Shown here in pieces: positions 54,683 through 63,933 of a DNA stretch of 64,000 bases. The DNA is from Microbacterium sp. zg-B185 (GTDB lineage Bacteria > Actinomycetota > Actinomycetes > Actinomycetales > Microbacteriaceae), in assembly GCF_030246885.1 (NCBI RefSeq), contig NZ_CP126739.1:372001-436000 (forward strand), written 5' to 3'. A model generated the notes under the pieces. It was given only the letters and a program-made list of their open reading frames with translations. It ran no database searches and was not told the DNA's origin. Numbering within the stretch: the first letter of the stretch is position 1; each line of letters starts with the position of its first letter. A program made the position numbers and the translations under genes.

Positions 54683-54819
54683 GCCGGCTGCGCCGTCGTC
54701 AGGGCGTCGCCGAAGACCAGGCCGCGGGTGTCGGCGTCACGACGTCCGCCGAGCCGCCGTGGACCGGGCTGAAGTTGCTCGGCGAGGTGGCGGTGTGGGG
54801 TCAGCAGTTCGGTCAGCAC
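54679..54819 (-). CDS. Small hypothetical ORF coupled to the ACMSD-like gene
   Basis: From GTG 54819 a 46-residue frame begins LTELLTPHRHLAEQLQPGPR and ends GLVFGDALTTAQPA. Its TGA overlaps the ATG of the ACMSD-like gene (ATGA), and AAGAGG lies upstream. A second tiny frame (SCMACSAHSCPPTIGGG) in the same transcript overlaps its start. It could be a leader peptide, a genuine small protein, or the tail of a deleted gene. I recognise no family. Confidence 0.35.
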   Translation of the reverse strand: MLTELLTPHRHLAEQLQPGPRRLGGRRDADTRGLVFGDALTTAQPA

Positions 54820-55002
54820 GTGAGAAACCTCTTGTCCTTGGGCGGGCCCCCGCCGATCGTGGGCGGGCAGCTGTGGGCGGAACAGGCCATGCAGCTGTCG
54901 CCGCCACGAACTTCGGCGAGGTGTCATCAGCGACATGGGCTGCCGCCAGCTAACCATGATTCCCGGGTCGTGCGTTCGCGGCGCCGCGCACTCGCCGCAC
55001 GA

Positions 55003-56463
55003 TCAGAACGGATAGCGCTCCACTCGGCTCTGCATCGTGATCCACTGCGTCTCGGTGAAGGTATCGAGGTTGGCCTGCGGACCGCCGAAGCGACCGCCGA
55101 CACCGGAGGCCTTGGTCCCACCGAACGGGATGACGGCTTCGTCGTCCACAGTGGCGTCGTTGATGTGAACGGCGCCGGACTCGATCCGGTCGCACAGTTC
55201 GTAGGCGGCGTAGGGATTCGACGTGATGATCGACACCGACAGGCCGTACTCGGTGGCATTGATGATCTCGATCGCCTCGTCGATGTCGTCGTATACCTGC
55301 ACCGGCGCCACCGGGCCGAAGATCTCCTCGGTCCAAGCGGGGTTCTCCACGGCGACGTCCGTGAGCACCGTAGGGCGGTAGTACAGCCCGTCATACTCAC
55401 CGCCGGCGGCGAGCGTGGCGCCGTTCTCGACCGCGTTCAGCACATAGCCGTGCACTCGATCACGCTGCCCTTCGTCGATGATCGGCCCCAGCGGCAGGCC
55501 CTCGGCCGGGTCGCCCACCGGGATCCCCTTCGCCTTCTCGGAGAGGGCGGCGATGTACTCCGCGGCGATCGAACGGTGCACCAGGTGACGACCGGTGGTC
55601 ATGCAGATCTGTCCCTGGTGCAGGAACGATCCCCACGCACCGACGGACGCGGCGGCCTGGACGTCGGCGTCGGGCAGCACGAGCATCGCGTTGTTGCCGC
55701 CCAGTTCAAGGTGCACGCGCTTGAGCAGCGGAGCCGCGGCGGCACCGACCTTGCGGCCCGCCTGCGTCGAGCCGGTGAACGAGATGCAGGGCACCCCAGG
55801 GTGCGTGACCAGCGCGGCACCGAGTTCGCCTCCGCCGGGCAGCACGTGCAGCACGCCTCCGGGCAGTCCGGCCTCCTCGAACAGCGCGGCCAGCGCGAGG
55901 CCGCCGGAGATGGAGGTGCGCGGGTCCGGCTTGAGGATCACGGCGTTGCCGAGAGCCAACGCCGGAGCGACCGAGCGCATCGACAGGATGGCCGGGAAGT
56001 TGAACGGCGAGATGACCCCCACAACGCCGAGCGGGACCCGCCGCGCGATGGACGTGCGCTCTTTCACGCTGCGCAGCAGCTCGCCATAGGGGTGGGATGC
56101 CAGCGCCGCAGCCTCCTGCAACTCGGACACCACCAGTCCCACCTCGAAGGCCGCCTTGCCGTGACCGGAACCGCTCTCGGGGACCAGGACGTCCGCCAGG
56201 CGGGCCGGGTCGGACTCCAGCAGCTGCGCCGCTTTGAGCATCACTGCAGCGCGCACGGCGTAGGAGAGCTTCGACCAGCGCTTCTGCGCGGCCGTGGCTG
56301 ACTCGACCGCGCGGTCGAGGTCGGTCGGGTCCGCCTGGGCGATCGTCGCCAGGGGGGTGCCGGTGCCCGGGGCCGTGACCGTGATCGGCTCGGCAGCGCC
56401 GGCGCGCCAGCCATCCGAGAACAGCGTGTGGTGCCAGAGGGGGGTGGTGGTGTCGATCGTCAT
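55003..56463 (-). CDS. Aldehyde dehydrogenase, benzaldehyde/vanillin type
   Basis: A 486-residue aldehyde dehydrogenase. VISPFNFPAILSMRSVAPAL, SFTGSTQAGRKVGAAAAPLL (cofactor), LELGGNNAMLVLPDADV (general base Glu) and LHQGQICMTTGRHLVH (nucleophilic Cys) are visible. PFGGTKASGVGGRFGGPQA near the C-terminus fits the benzaldehyde/vanillin dehydrogenase group. With the ACMSD-like decarboxylase downstream it suggests degradation of an aromatic aldehyde or acid. ATG at 56463 follows an acceptable GGAGC-like site. Confidence 0.9.
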   Translation of the reverse strand: MTIDTTTPLWHHTLFSDGWRAGAAEPITVTAPGTGTPLATIAQADPTDLDRAVESATAAQKRWSKLSYAVRAAVMLKAAQLLESDPARLADVLVPESGSGHGKAAFEVGLVVSELQEAAALASHPYGELLRSVKERTSIARRVPLGVVGVISPFNFPAILSMRSVAPALALGNAVILKPDPRTSISGGLALAALFEEAGLPGGVLHVLPGGGELGAALVTHPGVPCISFTGSTQAGRKVGAAAAPLLKRVHLELGGNNAMLVLPDADVQAAASVGAWGSFLHQGQICMTTGRHLVHRSIAAEYIAALSEKAKGIPVGDPAEGLPLGPIIDEGQRDRVHGYVLNAVENGATLAAGGEYDGLYYRPTVLTDVAVENPAWTEEIFGPVAPVQVYDDIDEAIEIINATEYGLSVSIITSNPYAAYELCDRIESGAVHINDATVDDEAVIPFGGTKASGVGGRFGGPQANLDTFTETQWITMQSRVERYPF

Positions 56464-56667
56464 GATGCTCCGTTCTTCATCGAGGGTGGAGGATGCCGCG
56501 GAGCCGGCCACGCGACGGTCGGGGTCGCCCGCGTCGAGGTGTGCCGGTCGGCATCCCGCTTCCTTCGCTTCCAGGGTGGTGCTCTTTGCGGAACGGCACC
56601 ACCCTGAATCTCTTCCGATTCCGTCAGGAGTCCGCCGTGGCGACCGCACGCTCGCCGTGGGCTCAGC

Positions 56668-57000
56668 TCAGGACTTGTCCACGTCGTTCTGACAGGACAC
56701 GCACGTCTCTCCGTACGGAAGCACTTCGAGACGGCCGGCCACGATGGTGTCCCCGCAGCGCACGCAGCGTCCGTAGGTGCCGCCGTCCAGCCGCTCCAGG
56801 GCCGCCAGGATGCGGTCCACGACCTTGCGGGTCGCTGCCGTGGTCGCCCACGCGACGGGGTCGATGTTCGGGGCGGCTCGGGGTGCCAGGTCGCTGATCA
56901 GCTCTTCGCGCTCCTTGAGCTGCTGTTCCAAGGACCGGCGGATGGCCGCCGCGTCGATGTCGGGAGCCGGGACGGACAGGGATGGGTTATCGGTCAGCAT
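56668..57000 (-). CDS. DksA/TraR-type zinc finger protein
   Basis: A 110-residue protein with a helical coiled-coil N-terminal half (IRRSLEQQLKEREELISDLA) and a C-terminal C4 zinc finger: GRCVRCGDTIVAGRLEVLPY then ETCVSCQND. This matches DksA/TraR-family members common in actinobacteria, which act at RNA polymerase in E. coli but are less understood here. ATG at 57000 follows GAGGAGTGGTC; a GTG six bases earlier is possible. Confidence 0.9.
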   Translation of the reverse strand: MLTDNPSLSVPAPDIDAAAIRRSLEQQLKEREELISDLAPRAAPNIDPVAWATTAATRKVVDRILAALERLDGGTYGRCVRCGDTIVAGRLEVLPYGETCVSCQNDVDKS

Positions 57001-57078
57001 GACCACTCCTCAGGTAAAAAAAGAGCGCCGCAGATGCGACGCGCTGGGTAGCCGGACGGCCCGTATTAAGGACACGGA

Positions 57079-57243
57079 TCACGGTGGAGCGCGCAACGGC
57101 GAACGGAGGGGCAATGTGCTTCCGTTCAGGACCATCCGGGGCGGAAGGACCTCGTGCCGGGCTCCGGCGATATCCATGGCACGCACGACGACGGTGGCGT
57201 CGGCGGGACGCTCCGGGGTGCGCGAAAGGACAGCCATGGACAT
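57079..57243 (-). CDS. Small hypothetical protein, 54 residues
   Basis: A frame from ATG 57243 begins MSMAVLSRTPERPADATVVV and continues RAMDIAGARHEVLPPRMVLN. Codon use is GC3-rich like its neighbours and the sequence ahead of the start is CCTCACC-type on the plus strand, giving GGTGAGG on the minus strand. Longer in-frame starts exist up to 57363. No domain is recognised. The 75 bases between it and the DksA-like gene contain an A-rich tract. Confidence 0.4.
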   Translation of the reverse strand: MSMAVLSRTPERPADATVVVRAMDIAGARHEVLPPRMVLNGSTLPLRSPLRAPP

Positions 57244-57425
57244 AGCCTCACCATAGCCGGGACGGGGAAAAAGGCAAGTCACGGGCTTTTTCCGGTGTTG
57301 CAGGTCCTCGCCAAGGGGGCGAGCTCCTCGAACGGTCCGGTCACCGACCTGGAGGAGTTCCACGCGGCGTCGCTGAGCCTCGTCGCTGAGCCTCGTCGCG
57401 TAGCCGCCGCCGCGGTCGGCGGGCG

Positions 57426-58367
57426 TCAGCGCAGACGGATCGCCGCGGGCTGGAGCGACACGGTGAAGGACCGGGTCTCCCCGATCTCTTCGCCGTCGAT
57501 CTCGAATGCCCGGGGCTCGGGAAGTGTCACGACGATCTTCCTCGCCCGGCCGTGATGAACCGTATCGGTGTTCGTCAGCTCATCGTCCTGGGAGATCAGC
57601 CGCTTCAATGCGTTGTCCCAGATCATCGTCTTGAGGGTGCCGGCCCACTGCGCGAAACCTTCCGCGCTGAGCACAAGGTAGTTGAGTTCGCCGTCCGCCG
57701 GATCGGCGTCCGGAAGAAGCGTCAGCCCACCCTGGATCATCCCGCAGTTGGCGATGAGCAGAGTGTGCCCGTCTTCGTCCCGCCCGGGCTGCTCGTCTGT
57801 CGTGATGTGGAAAGGAACGATCTCGCTCGCGGCCAGGGCGCGGCCCAGCGACTCCGCATATGCCAGCCACCCGGCCTTGTCCTTGAGATCATCGTTCGTC
57901 TCCGCCAGCATGTGCGCGTCGATGCCGAACCCCACCATGACCACGAACGCGTGTCGCTCCGAGCCGCCGACCAGGTCGATGTCGACCCAGCCGACGTCCA
58001 GCGGCCTGGGATCACCGCTGAACGCCTGCGCGAGGGCTGCGGTGACATCGTTGATCGGCACGCTGAAGTTCCTGGCGAGCAGGTTTCCGGTGCCCAACGG
58101 CACGATCGCCAGGTCGACGTCTGCGGAGACCTCCGCGAGGTGTTGGGCCACGGCACGGACCGTGCCGTCTCCGCCGGCGACGATGACCAGCTCCGCACCC
58201 GCCGCCAGCGCCTCACCGGCCGCTCCCTGCCCGGGGTCCTCCTCCGTGGTCTCCCACCACCCGATCTCACCGGTCGCCGCTTCATGGCCGGTCTGGGCGA
58301 GCCCGGCCTCCAACGTCTCTCGCTCGGTCTTGGTCGGGTTCCAGATGACGGCGGTCTTCGGACTCAC
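57426..58367 (-). CDS. Diacylglycerol kinase-family lipid kinase
   Basis: A 313-residue DAGK_cat/YegS-like protein. VIWNPTKT opens the chain, VIVAGGDGTVRAVAQHL is the nucleotide-binding GGDGT motif near residue 65, and IVPLGTGNLLARN follows. DGHTLLIANCGMIQGGLTLL and ARKIVVTLPEPRAFEIDGEE are the C-terminal beta-sandwich. It phosphorylates diacylglycerol or a related lipid at the membrane. The start overlaps the end of the upstream oxidoreductase gene by ATGA. It is the third gene of the SRPBCC, oxidoreductase, kinase run. Confidence 0.9.
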   Translation of the reverse strand: MSPKTAVIWNPTKTERETLEAGLAQTGHEAATGEIGWWETTEEDPGQGAAGEALAAGAELVIVAGGDGTVRAVAQHLAEVSADVDLAIVPLGTGNLLARNFSVPINDVTAALAQAFSGDPRPLDVGWVDIDLVGGSERHAFVVMVGFGIDAHMLAETNDDLKDKAGWLAYAESLGRALAASEIVPFHITTDEQPGRDEDGHTLLIANCGMIQGGLTLLPDADPADGELNYLVLSAEGFAQWAGTLKTMIWDNALKRLISQDDELTNTDTVHHGRARKIVVTLPEPRAFEIDGEEIGETRSFTVSLQPAAIRLR

Positions 58368-59890
58368 GATGGCTCTTCTCGGATCGAGGGTGGGGGGTCG
58401 ATGGACTGACCGTCGCGCGGAGACAGATCGGGCAGTGCGCGCGTGCCGAAGTCATGCCGCAGCGCGCTCAATGCGGCGTGCCATCCGCCCAGTCCGTGCA
58501 CACCCGGACCGGGGGCGACGGATGCCGAGGCGAGATAGACCCCGGGAACCGGCGTGCGCCACGGGTCGGGGCGCAGCACCGGGCGGCGCAGGAGCTGCAC
58601 GAGCGAGGGCGCACCGGCGGAGATGTCCCCGCCGATGTAATTCGGATTGTGCTGCTGCAGCTGGACGGCGGTACGCGAACTGGTCGCCAGGATGGTGTCG
58701 CGGAACCCCGGTGCGAAGCGCTCGATCTGCCGGATGACCGCCTCCTGCCGATCTTGCGGGCTGCCGGCCGGAACATGCGTGTACGCCCACAGCGTGTGCC
58801 GGCCGGCGGGGGCGCGCGAGGCATCGAACAGGGACTGCTGGGCGGCCAGCACGTAGGGCCGATCGGGCAGGCGTCCTCGGTTGACGTGGTTCTCGGCATC
58901 CGCGATCTCTGCCCTTGTGCCGCCCACGTGCACCGTGCCCGCGCGCCGCAGGTCGCCGTTCGCCCAGGGCACCGGGTCGCTGAGCGCGAAGTCGACCTTC
59001 GCGACGCCGCCTCCGTACCGGAAGCGCTGCAGAGCGCGGCGGTACGGCGCCGGCATCCGGGAGGCGGCCATGCGCAGGAACGCACGGGGGGTGACATCCA
59101 GCACGGTGACCCGGGCGCTGGGCAGTTCGGCGAGTGACGTGACCTCCACTCCCGTGACCAGTTCACCGCCATGAGCGCGCAGATCGTCGACCATGGCGTC
59201 GATGATCGCCTGGCTTCCGCCGATCGGTATCGGCCAACCGCGCGAATGCGCGTATGCACCCAGCACCAGCCCGGCGCCGGCGGCGGCGACGCTCGGCTGC
59301 GGCAGGATGGTGTGCGCCGCGACGCCGGTCAGCAGAGCGGGTGCGAGGTCGGTGCGGAAGCGGGCGTTCCATGCCGGCCCGCCCTGCTCCAGCGATCGAA
59401 TGCCGAACGCGATCGCGGCGCGCGGGTCGGCGGGCACGCGCAGCAGGGAGGAGCCGGTGAACTCGGCGAGCTGCGCGGTGCGCTGCACCAGGGGTCCCAT
59501 GAGGCGTGCGTAGGCGGGGCCGTCGACGCCCAGTCCGGCGCTGGTGCGCTCCAGGTCCCGGTAGGCGATCCCGGCGCGACCTCCGTCGAGTGGGTGCCCG
59601 AACGAGATGTCGGGCGTTGCGAATCGCACTCGGTTCTGCAGGCCGAACTCGCGGAAGAAGCGGGATTCGAAGGCGAGGGGATGCACCGCGGAACAGACGT
59701 CGGAGAGGTAACCGGGCAGCGTGAGCTCACGGCTGGCCGCCCCGCCGCCGGCACGCTCATCGCGCTCGTACACGCGCACCTGCAGGCCCGCGCGGGCGAG
59801 GGTGACGGCCGCGGCCAGCCCGTTGGGGCCGGCGCCGACGACGACGGCGTCCAGCGCCACGGCACGAGGGTGCGACCGCCGACCGTTCAC
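58364..59890 (-). CDS. Phytoene dehydrogenase-like FAD oxidoreductase
   Basis: A 508-residue flavin amine oxidase/CrtI-like protein. [20 protein letters not shown] with [14 protein letters not shown] is the dinucleotide-binding start. The C-terminal FAD site is [20 protein letters not shown] and [13 protein letters not shown]. Members desaturate or isomerise lipids and carotenoids, but many of this bacterial subgroup are uncharacterised. It overlaps the lipid kinase and the SRPBCC gene by 4 bases each, so the three are translationally coupled. Confidence 0.9.
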   Translation of the reverse strand: MNGRRSHPRAVALDAVVVGAGPNGLAAAVTLARAGLQVRVYERDERAGGGAASRELTLPGYLSDVCSAVHPLAFESRFFREFGLQNRVRFATPDISFGHPLDGGRAGIAYRDLERTSAGLGVDGPAYARLMGPLVQRTAQLAEFTGSSLLRVPADPRAAIAFGIRSLEQGGPAWNARFRTDLAPALLTGVAAHTILPQPSVAAAGAGLVLGAYAHSRGWPIPIGGSQAIIDAMVDDLRAHGGELVTGVEVTSLAELPSARVTVLDVTPRAFLRMAASRMPAPYRRALQRFRYGGGVAKVDFALSDPVPWANGDLRRAGTVHVGGTRAEIADAENHVNRGRLPDRPYVLAAQQSLFDASRAPAGRHTLWAYTHVPAGSPQDRQEAVIRQIERFAPGFRDTILATSSRTAVQLQQHNPNYIGGDISAGAPSLVQLLRRPVLRPDPWRTPVPGVYLASASVAPGPGVHGLGGWHAALSALRHDFGTRALPDLSPRDGQSIDPPPSIREEPS

Positions 59891-60396
59891 CTGGCCGAGG
59901 CCTCGTCGCTTCCCCGCTCACGTTCGGCCGTCGTCGCCCGGGACGGCGCTTCGGCCCTGCCTTCGGCCCTGCCCTCGGCGAGGTAGGCCAGGCGATGGAG
60001 CGTCTCCGCATTGCGCCAGTGCAGCCCGAGATCCAGCAGCGGAGCGGGTACGAAGCGTCCGGGTCCGGCCACCGCTTCCTCCTGGATGCGGACAACGGTG
60101 GAATCCCCCCGCGGCTTGACATCCAGCGTCACGCGCGCCTCACCGATCGGCCAGCCGCGCGCACGCATCACCATCCGGTGCGGCGGGCGGTATTCCTCGA
60201 CGAGCGTCGCGTCGTTGATCAGCACCGGCCAGACCCCGAAGGAATGGTGCAGGCGGGATCCGGCGCGCGGCCAGGACGGGTCGACCTCGCGCATCCGGGA
60301 CGCTCCGACGACCCAGGAGGGGAAGAGCCAGCCGTCGCCGAGAACCTCGAAGACATCCTCAGGCGCACACTGCAGCAATCTCACGTTGCGAGACAT
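59887..60396 (-). CDS. SRPBCC family lipid/ligand-binding protein
   Basis: A 169-residue START/Bet v1-like protein. [32 protein letters not shown] [18 protein letters not shown], and [20 protein letters not shown] then [19 protein letters not shown] follow the polyketide cyclase/dehydrase fold. The C-terminal tail is acidic and low complexity. It probably binds a hydrophobic ligand for the oxidoreductase that follows. It is the first gene of this operon. Confidence 0.85.
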   Translation of the reverse strand: MSRNVRLLQCAPEDVFEVLGDGWLFPSWVVGASRMREVDPSWPRAGSRLHHSFGVWPVLINDATLVEEYRPPHRMVMRARGWPIGEARVTLDVKPRGDSTVVRIQEEAVAGPGRFVPAPLLDLGLHWRNAETLHRLAYLAEGRAEGRAEAPSRATTAERERGSDEASAR

Positions 60397-60637
60397 CGCT
60401 GAATCCTTCCGTCAATGACATCCACTATCCGGGTTCGGCGGACTTTCCGTCCTGGGCTGGTCAAGATCGGCCGGAACCGCTACGGGACATGTCGCACCGC
60501 GCGCAGATCAGATCGCCCACTCCGGGACGGGGAGCCTGTTCTCTTGTCAAGGCCTTCCCGCCCGCAGCCCGATGCGAGTGAATAGAGGCAGGGCAAACGC
60601 CGACGCGCCGACCGTGCGCAGAGAAGGGCAGGATTCG

Positions 60638-60901
60638 ATGAAGTCAGCGGACCACCAGGGCCAGAGCGGGCAGACGGCCGCATCGCCGCGCATCGAGGAT
60701 GCCGGGAGCACAGCGATGGATGCCGCGGCGGGCGGGGTCGAGGAGATGACCGACGAAGAGAAGCGCCGCGATCAACTCCTGCGCGCCGCCGGATCGACCG
60801 AGGAGGATGCGGCTCCGAGGATCGACGTGAGCAAGCGGGAGGGCGTCACGCGCATCGACATTGTCCCCGACGCCGTCGTGCGACCCGGATCCTCCGACTG
60901 A
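60638..60901 (+). CDS. Small acidic hypothetical protein
   Basis: An 87-residue hydrophilic protein starting MKSADHQGQSGQTAASPRIE and containing EEMTDEEKRRDQLLRAAGST. It ends with VTRIDIVPDAVVRPGSSD. AGGATTC lies 5 bases before the ATG at 60638. There are no membrane segments or known domain. It is isolated between divergent and convergent minus-strand genes. Confidence 0.6.
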   Translation: MKSADHQGQSGQTAASPRIEDAGSTAMDAAAGGVEEMTDEEKRRDQLLRAAGSTEEDAAPRIDVSKREGVTRIDIVPDAVVRPGSSD

Positions 60902-60968
60902 GGCCCAGAGGCGGCGCGCCGCGTCGGCGCACCTGCGCTGAAGCCGCCGCGGCCTCTGACCGGCCGAT

Positions 60969-62177
60969 TCAGGCGCGGCCCTTGAGGATCATGTGCCAGT
61001 ACACCCAGGGCAGGATGTGGCGATCCAGTACCCACGTCAGCCGTCGCTCTCGCGCGAGTCCTTTCCAGAAGGGGATCGTCGGCTTCAGTTCGCCGCGATC
61101 GTCGAACTCGGCGAACACGACGGTGGATCGCGACACGGTGAAGGGGCACACCGAGTAGCCCTCGTACGCAGCGACGGCAGGCTTGCCTTTCAAGGCCGCC
61201 GCCAGGTTCTTGGCCAGCGTGAGGGTCTGCTTGCGCAGCGCGCCCCCCGACTTGGAGTTGGTGGTCGCCGCCGCGTCGCCCAACGACCACACGTTCTCGT
61301 ACCGTTTGTGTCTCAGCGTCCGCGGGTCGACCTCCACGAACCCTCGGGTCTCGTCGGCGGAGGGAAGGGTGCTGCGCTTCAGCCAGTCCGGGGCGGACTG
61401 GGGAGGCTCCACCATCAGCACGTCGTAGGACAGCTTCTCGCGACCCGTTCCGTCCGGACGGCCGACGAGCGCGGTGCGCTCCTCGGCATCCACGTCGAGC
61501 AGCTGCGTGCGGGTGCGCAGTTCGATGCCGTATTCGGTGATCTTGCGGTCCAGCTCGGCGTCGATCTCGGGGATGCCGAAGACGCTCTCGTCGGGCACCA
61601 GCAGGATCACCCGGATGTTCCCCAGGACGCCGGTCCTGCGCCAGTAGTCGCAGGCCAGGTACATCGGCTTCTGTGCGGCGCCCGCGCAGGACGCCGGGCC
61701 GGGGGGCTGGCTGAAGACGACCGTGCCGCGGCGCAGGTCCCGCAGCAGCGGCGAGGCCTTTGCGGCCAGCTCGAACTCGTAGTTGGAGGCGCCGGACCTG
61801 GATGCCATCGCGGCGGCCAGACCGGGAATCGCATCCCAGTCCCGCTGGATGCCCGGGCACACGATGACGTGGTCATACCCGAGGCGGGTGCCGGAGGCGA
61901 GGAGCAGGCTGCTGGATTCCGCGTCGACGGCGGTCACAGCATCCCGGATCCAGCCGACTCCCTTCGGCATGACATCGGCCTGGTCGCGCAGCGCCATAGC
62001 GGCCGGTGCCGTTCCTCCGGCGATGTGGGAGAAGAGCGGCTGGTAGCGGTGGTGCGCTCGCGGTTCCACCACGACGACATCGTCCACCCCCATCCGCCGG
62101 AGCCGACCGGCCACCGACAGCCCGGCGTTGCCGCCGCCGATCACGACGACCTGATGGTGCCGAGGCGCGCTGTGCAT
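60969..62177 (-). CDS. NAD(P)/FAD oxidoreductase, sulfide:quinone reductase-like
   Basis: A 402-residue pyridine nucleotide-disulfide oxidoreductase-like flavoprotein. QVVVIGGGNAGLSVAGRLRR is the FAD motif near residue 10. PPGPASCAGAAQKPMYLACD carries the SQR-type cysteine region near residue 155, and NVWSLGDAAATTNSKSGGAL is the C-terminal FAD motif. SQR enzymes pass electrons from sulfide to quinone; the second catalytic cysteine is not obvious, so it may be an NDH-2 or SQR-like protein of other function. ATG at 62177 is chosen over a longer frame. Confidence 0.85.
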   Translation of the reverse strand: MHSAPRHHQVVVIGGGNAGLSVAGRLRRMGVDDVVVVEPRAHHRYQPLFSHIAGGTAPAAMALRDQADVMPKGVGWIRDAVTAVDAESSSLLLASGTRLGYDHVIVCPGIQRDWDAIPGLAAAMASRSGASNYEFELAAKASPLLRDLRRGTVVFSQPPGPASCAGAAQKPMYLACDYWRRTGVLGNIRVILLVPDESVFGIPEIDAELDRKITEYGIELRTRTQLLDVDAEERTALVGRPDGTGREKLSYDVLMVEPPQSAPDWLKRSTLPSADETRGFVEVDPRTLRHKRYENVWSLGDAAATTNSKSGGALRKQTLTLAKNLAAALKGKPAVAAYEGYSVCPFTVSRSTVVFAEFDDRGELKPTIPFWKGLARERRLTWVLDRHILPWVYWHMILKGRA

Positions 62178-62353
62178 GTGTCTTCCGTTCTTCGGTGCCC
62201 GCGGTCCGCTGAGCAGACGCTGCCGCACGGTCACCGCACGTGCTCACACCACCCTGCATCCCGGTCAGGGCGACGACGACGGCTTGACCGATCGGCCGTG
62301 GCGTGCTTGTCGCGCCACTCGTCCCGCGTCCGTTCCGATGTCTCGGAGACAGG

Positions 62354-63079
62354 TCACCGCGCCAGGGCCGCGCGCAGTCCCTGGGCATCGCGCACGGCGT
62401 TGCCCCCGCCGTCGTTGTTGAAGTATGCGTAGACAGTGTGACCGGCGGCCTCCCACTCCCGGATGCGGTCGGCCCACCATGCCACCTCGTCACCCGAGTA
62501 GGAGCCCGCGTACAGGTGCGCGGTGTCCGGACCGTGCAGGCGGACGTACACGAGCGGCGCGGTCGCGCGCAGGATGCAGGGCAGGCCGGCGCCGCTCATC
62601 ACGCAGTACGCCGCGCCGCGGCGCTCGAGCAGTGCGAAGACGGCCTCGTCGTTCCAGGACGGATGCCGCAGCTCGACCGCCGGGCGCATCCATTCGGGCA
62701 CGCGCGCCAGGAACCAGTCCAGGCGGTCATCGTCGCGCTCCAACGTCGGGGGCAGCTGCACGAGCAGCGGGCCACGGCGTCCGGCGAGCTCATGCAGCCC
62801 CGTGCTCATCCGTTCCAGCCACTGCTCGGGCTGGAACAGGCGGCGGGCGTGCGTCAGGCCGCGCGGCGCCTTCACGGTCAGCTCGAATCCCTGCGGCAGA
62901 CGTCCGCGCCACGAGGCGAAGGTCTTCTGAGGCGGCCAACGGTAGAAGCTCGCGTTCAGCTCGACCGTGTCGAACGCGCGGATGTAGTGGGAGAGACGGT
63001 CGCGGGGCGGAAGGCGGGGCGGGTACAGCACACCCTCCCAGTGGTCATAGCTCCAGCCGGAGGTGCCCACCCTGGCCAT
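62354..63079 (-). CDS. DUF72 family protein (YecE-like)
   Basis: A 241-residue TIM-barrel DUF72 protein. RVGTSGWSYDHWEGVLYPPR, AFDTVELNASFYRWPPQKTF, GFELTVKAPRGLTHARRL and YVRLHGPDTAHLYAGSYSGD with VYAYFNNDGGGNAVRDAQ are diagnostic. Biochemical role is not established. It lies 9 bases after the GNAT gene on the same strand. Confidence 0.93.
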   Translation of the reverse strand: MARVGTSGWSYDHWEGVLYPPRLPPRDRLSHYIRAFDTVELNASFYRWPPQKTFASWRGRLPQGFELTVKAPRGLTHARRLFQPEQWLERMSTGLHELAGRRGPLLVQLPPTLERDDDRLDWFLARVPEWMRPAVELRHPSWNDEAVFALLERRGAAYCVMSGAGLPCILRATAPLVYVRLHGPDTAHLYAGSYSGDEVAWWADRIREWEAAGHTVYAYFNNDGGGNAVRDAQGLRAALAR

Positions 63080-63088
63080 GGGACCCCC

Positions 63089-63586
63089 TCAGCGTGCGCG
63101 AAGCGACTTCCTCATGAACACCTGAGCCGTGCCGTCGCCTTCGTCCACCCGCTCGGTCTGCACGTATCCGCAGCTCTCATAGAGGCGGATGTTCGCTTCG
63201 CTCAGACTCCCGGTGAACAGCTCGGCTTCGGCGGCCGAGGAATGCTCCTCGGCCGCCTGGAGGAGCCGTCGGCCGATGCCCGCCCCCTGCATGTCGGGAG
63301 CGATCGCGATGCGCCCGATCAGGAGCACCCCGTCCGCCTCACGCGTCCGGATCGCGCCGACCATGCGGCCGCCGACGCGAGCGACCCAGCCGTCGGCGTC
63401 CTGCAACTCCGCCGCGAGCTCCTCGAGGGTCTGCACCAGGGGCGGCATATCCGGATCGCCGTAGATGAGCGCCTCGGAGACGAACGCGGCGCGCTGGATC
63501 GTGAGCACTTCGCCGGCGTCAGCAGGACCGATCGGAGCCAGCACGACGTCCTCGGCCGTCTCTGCTCCGCGGGATTGCGGGGTCAC
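63089..63586 (-). CDS. GNAT family N-acetyltransferase
   Basis: A 165-residue GNAT. VLLIGRIAIAPDMQGAGIGR is the acetyl-CoA-binding loop (V-x-P-x-x-Q-G-x-G-I-G), and YESCGYVQTERVDEG closes the fold. GTG at 63586 overlaps the stop of the small gene upstream (GTGA), so translation is coupled. The substrate is unknown. Confidence 0.9.
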   Translation of the reverse strand: MTPQSRGAETAEDVVLAPIGPADAGEVLTIQRAAFVSEALIYGDPDMPPLVQTLEELAAELQDADGWVARVGGRMVGAIRTREADGVLLIGRIAIAPDMQGAGIGRRLLQAAEEHSSAAEAELFTGSLSEANIRLYESCGYVQTERVDEGDGTAQVFMRKSLRAR

Positions 63587-63753
63587 TTCTGCTGGGCGTC
63601 ACGGTCCCCGCCGGCGGCGACGGCATCGGCCGCGGCGCTGTCGACGAGGTCGTCATTGACGTCGGGATCGAGAGCCTTCTCGCCGTCCACCTCGGTCGTC
63701 GGGGCGGCCGGGTCGCCGTCGGGAAGGTGCAGTTCGGGCGTGACGTTGGACAT
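63583..63753 (-). CDS. Small acidic hypothetical protein, 56 residues
   Basis: From ATG 63753 this frame encodes MSNVTPELHLPDGDPAAPTT, then EVDGEKALDPDVNDDLVDSA and AAADAVAAGGDRDAQQK. It is acidic, probably disordered, and in GC-rich codon style. The ribosome site GGAAGGATTCGAC lies 4-8 bases upstream. Its TGA overlaps the GTG of the GNAT gene. Multiple small acidic proteins of this look occur in the neighbourhood (compare 60638). Function unknown. Confidence 0.65.
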   Translation of the reverse strand: MSNVTPELHLPDGDPAAPTTEVDGEKALDPDVNDDLVDSAAADAVAAGGDRDAQQK

Positions 63754-63933
63754 GTCGAATCCTTCCGTTCAGGATGCCACTGTAAGCGCGCGTGGGACGG
63801 AGGTGGACGGGCTTGACCGCGCGCGGCTCGCCCGCTATCGGTCGGGGTGCGGCGCGCCCGCCCCGGCGACGCCCACGACGGCGGGGCTTGTCAAGCTCTG
63901 TCGGCGCCGGCGCCGGACACGTAGCCTGACGCG

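Noticed and set aside
54775..56301. 508-codon plus-strand frame opposite the aldehyde dehydrogenase
   Set aside because: Antisense shadow; the minus strand has the catalytic Glu, Cys and cofactor motifs.
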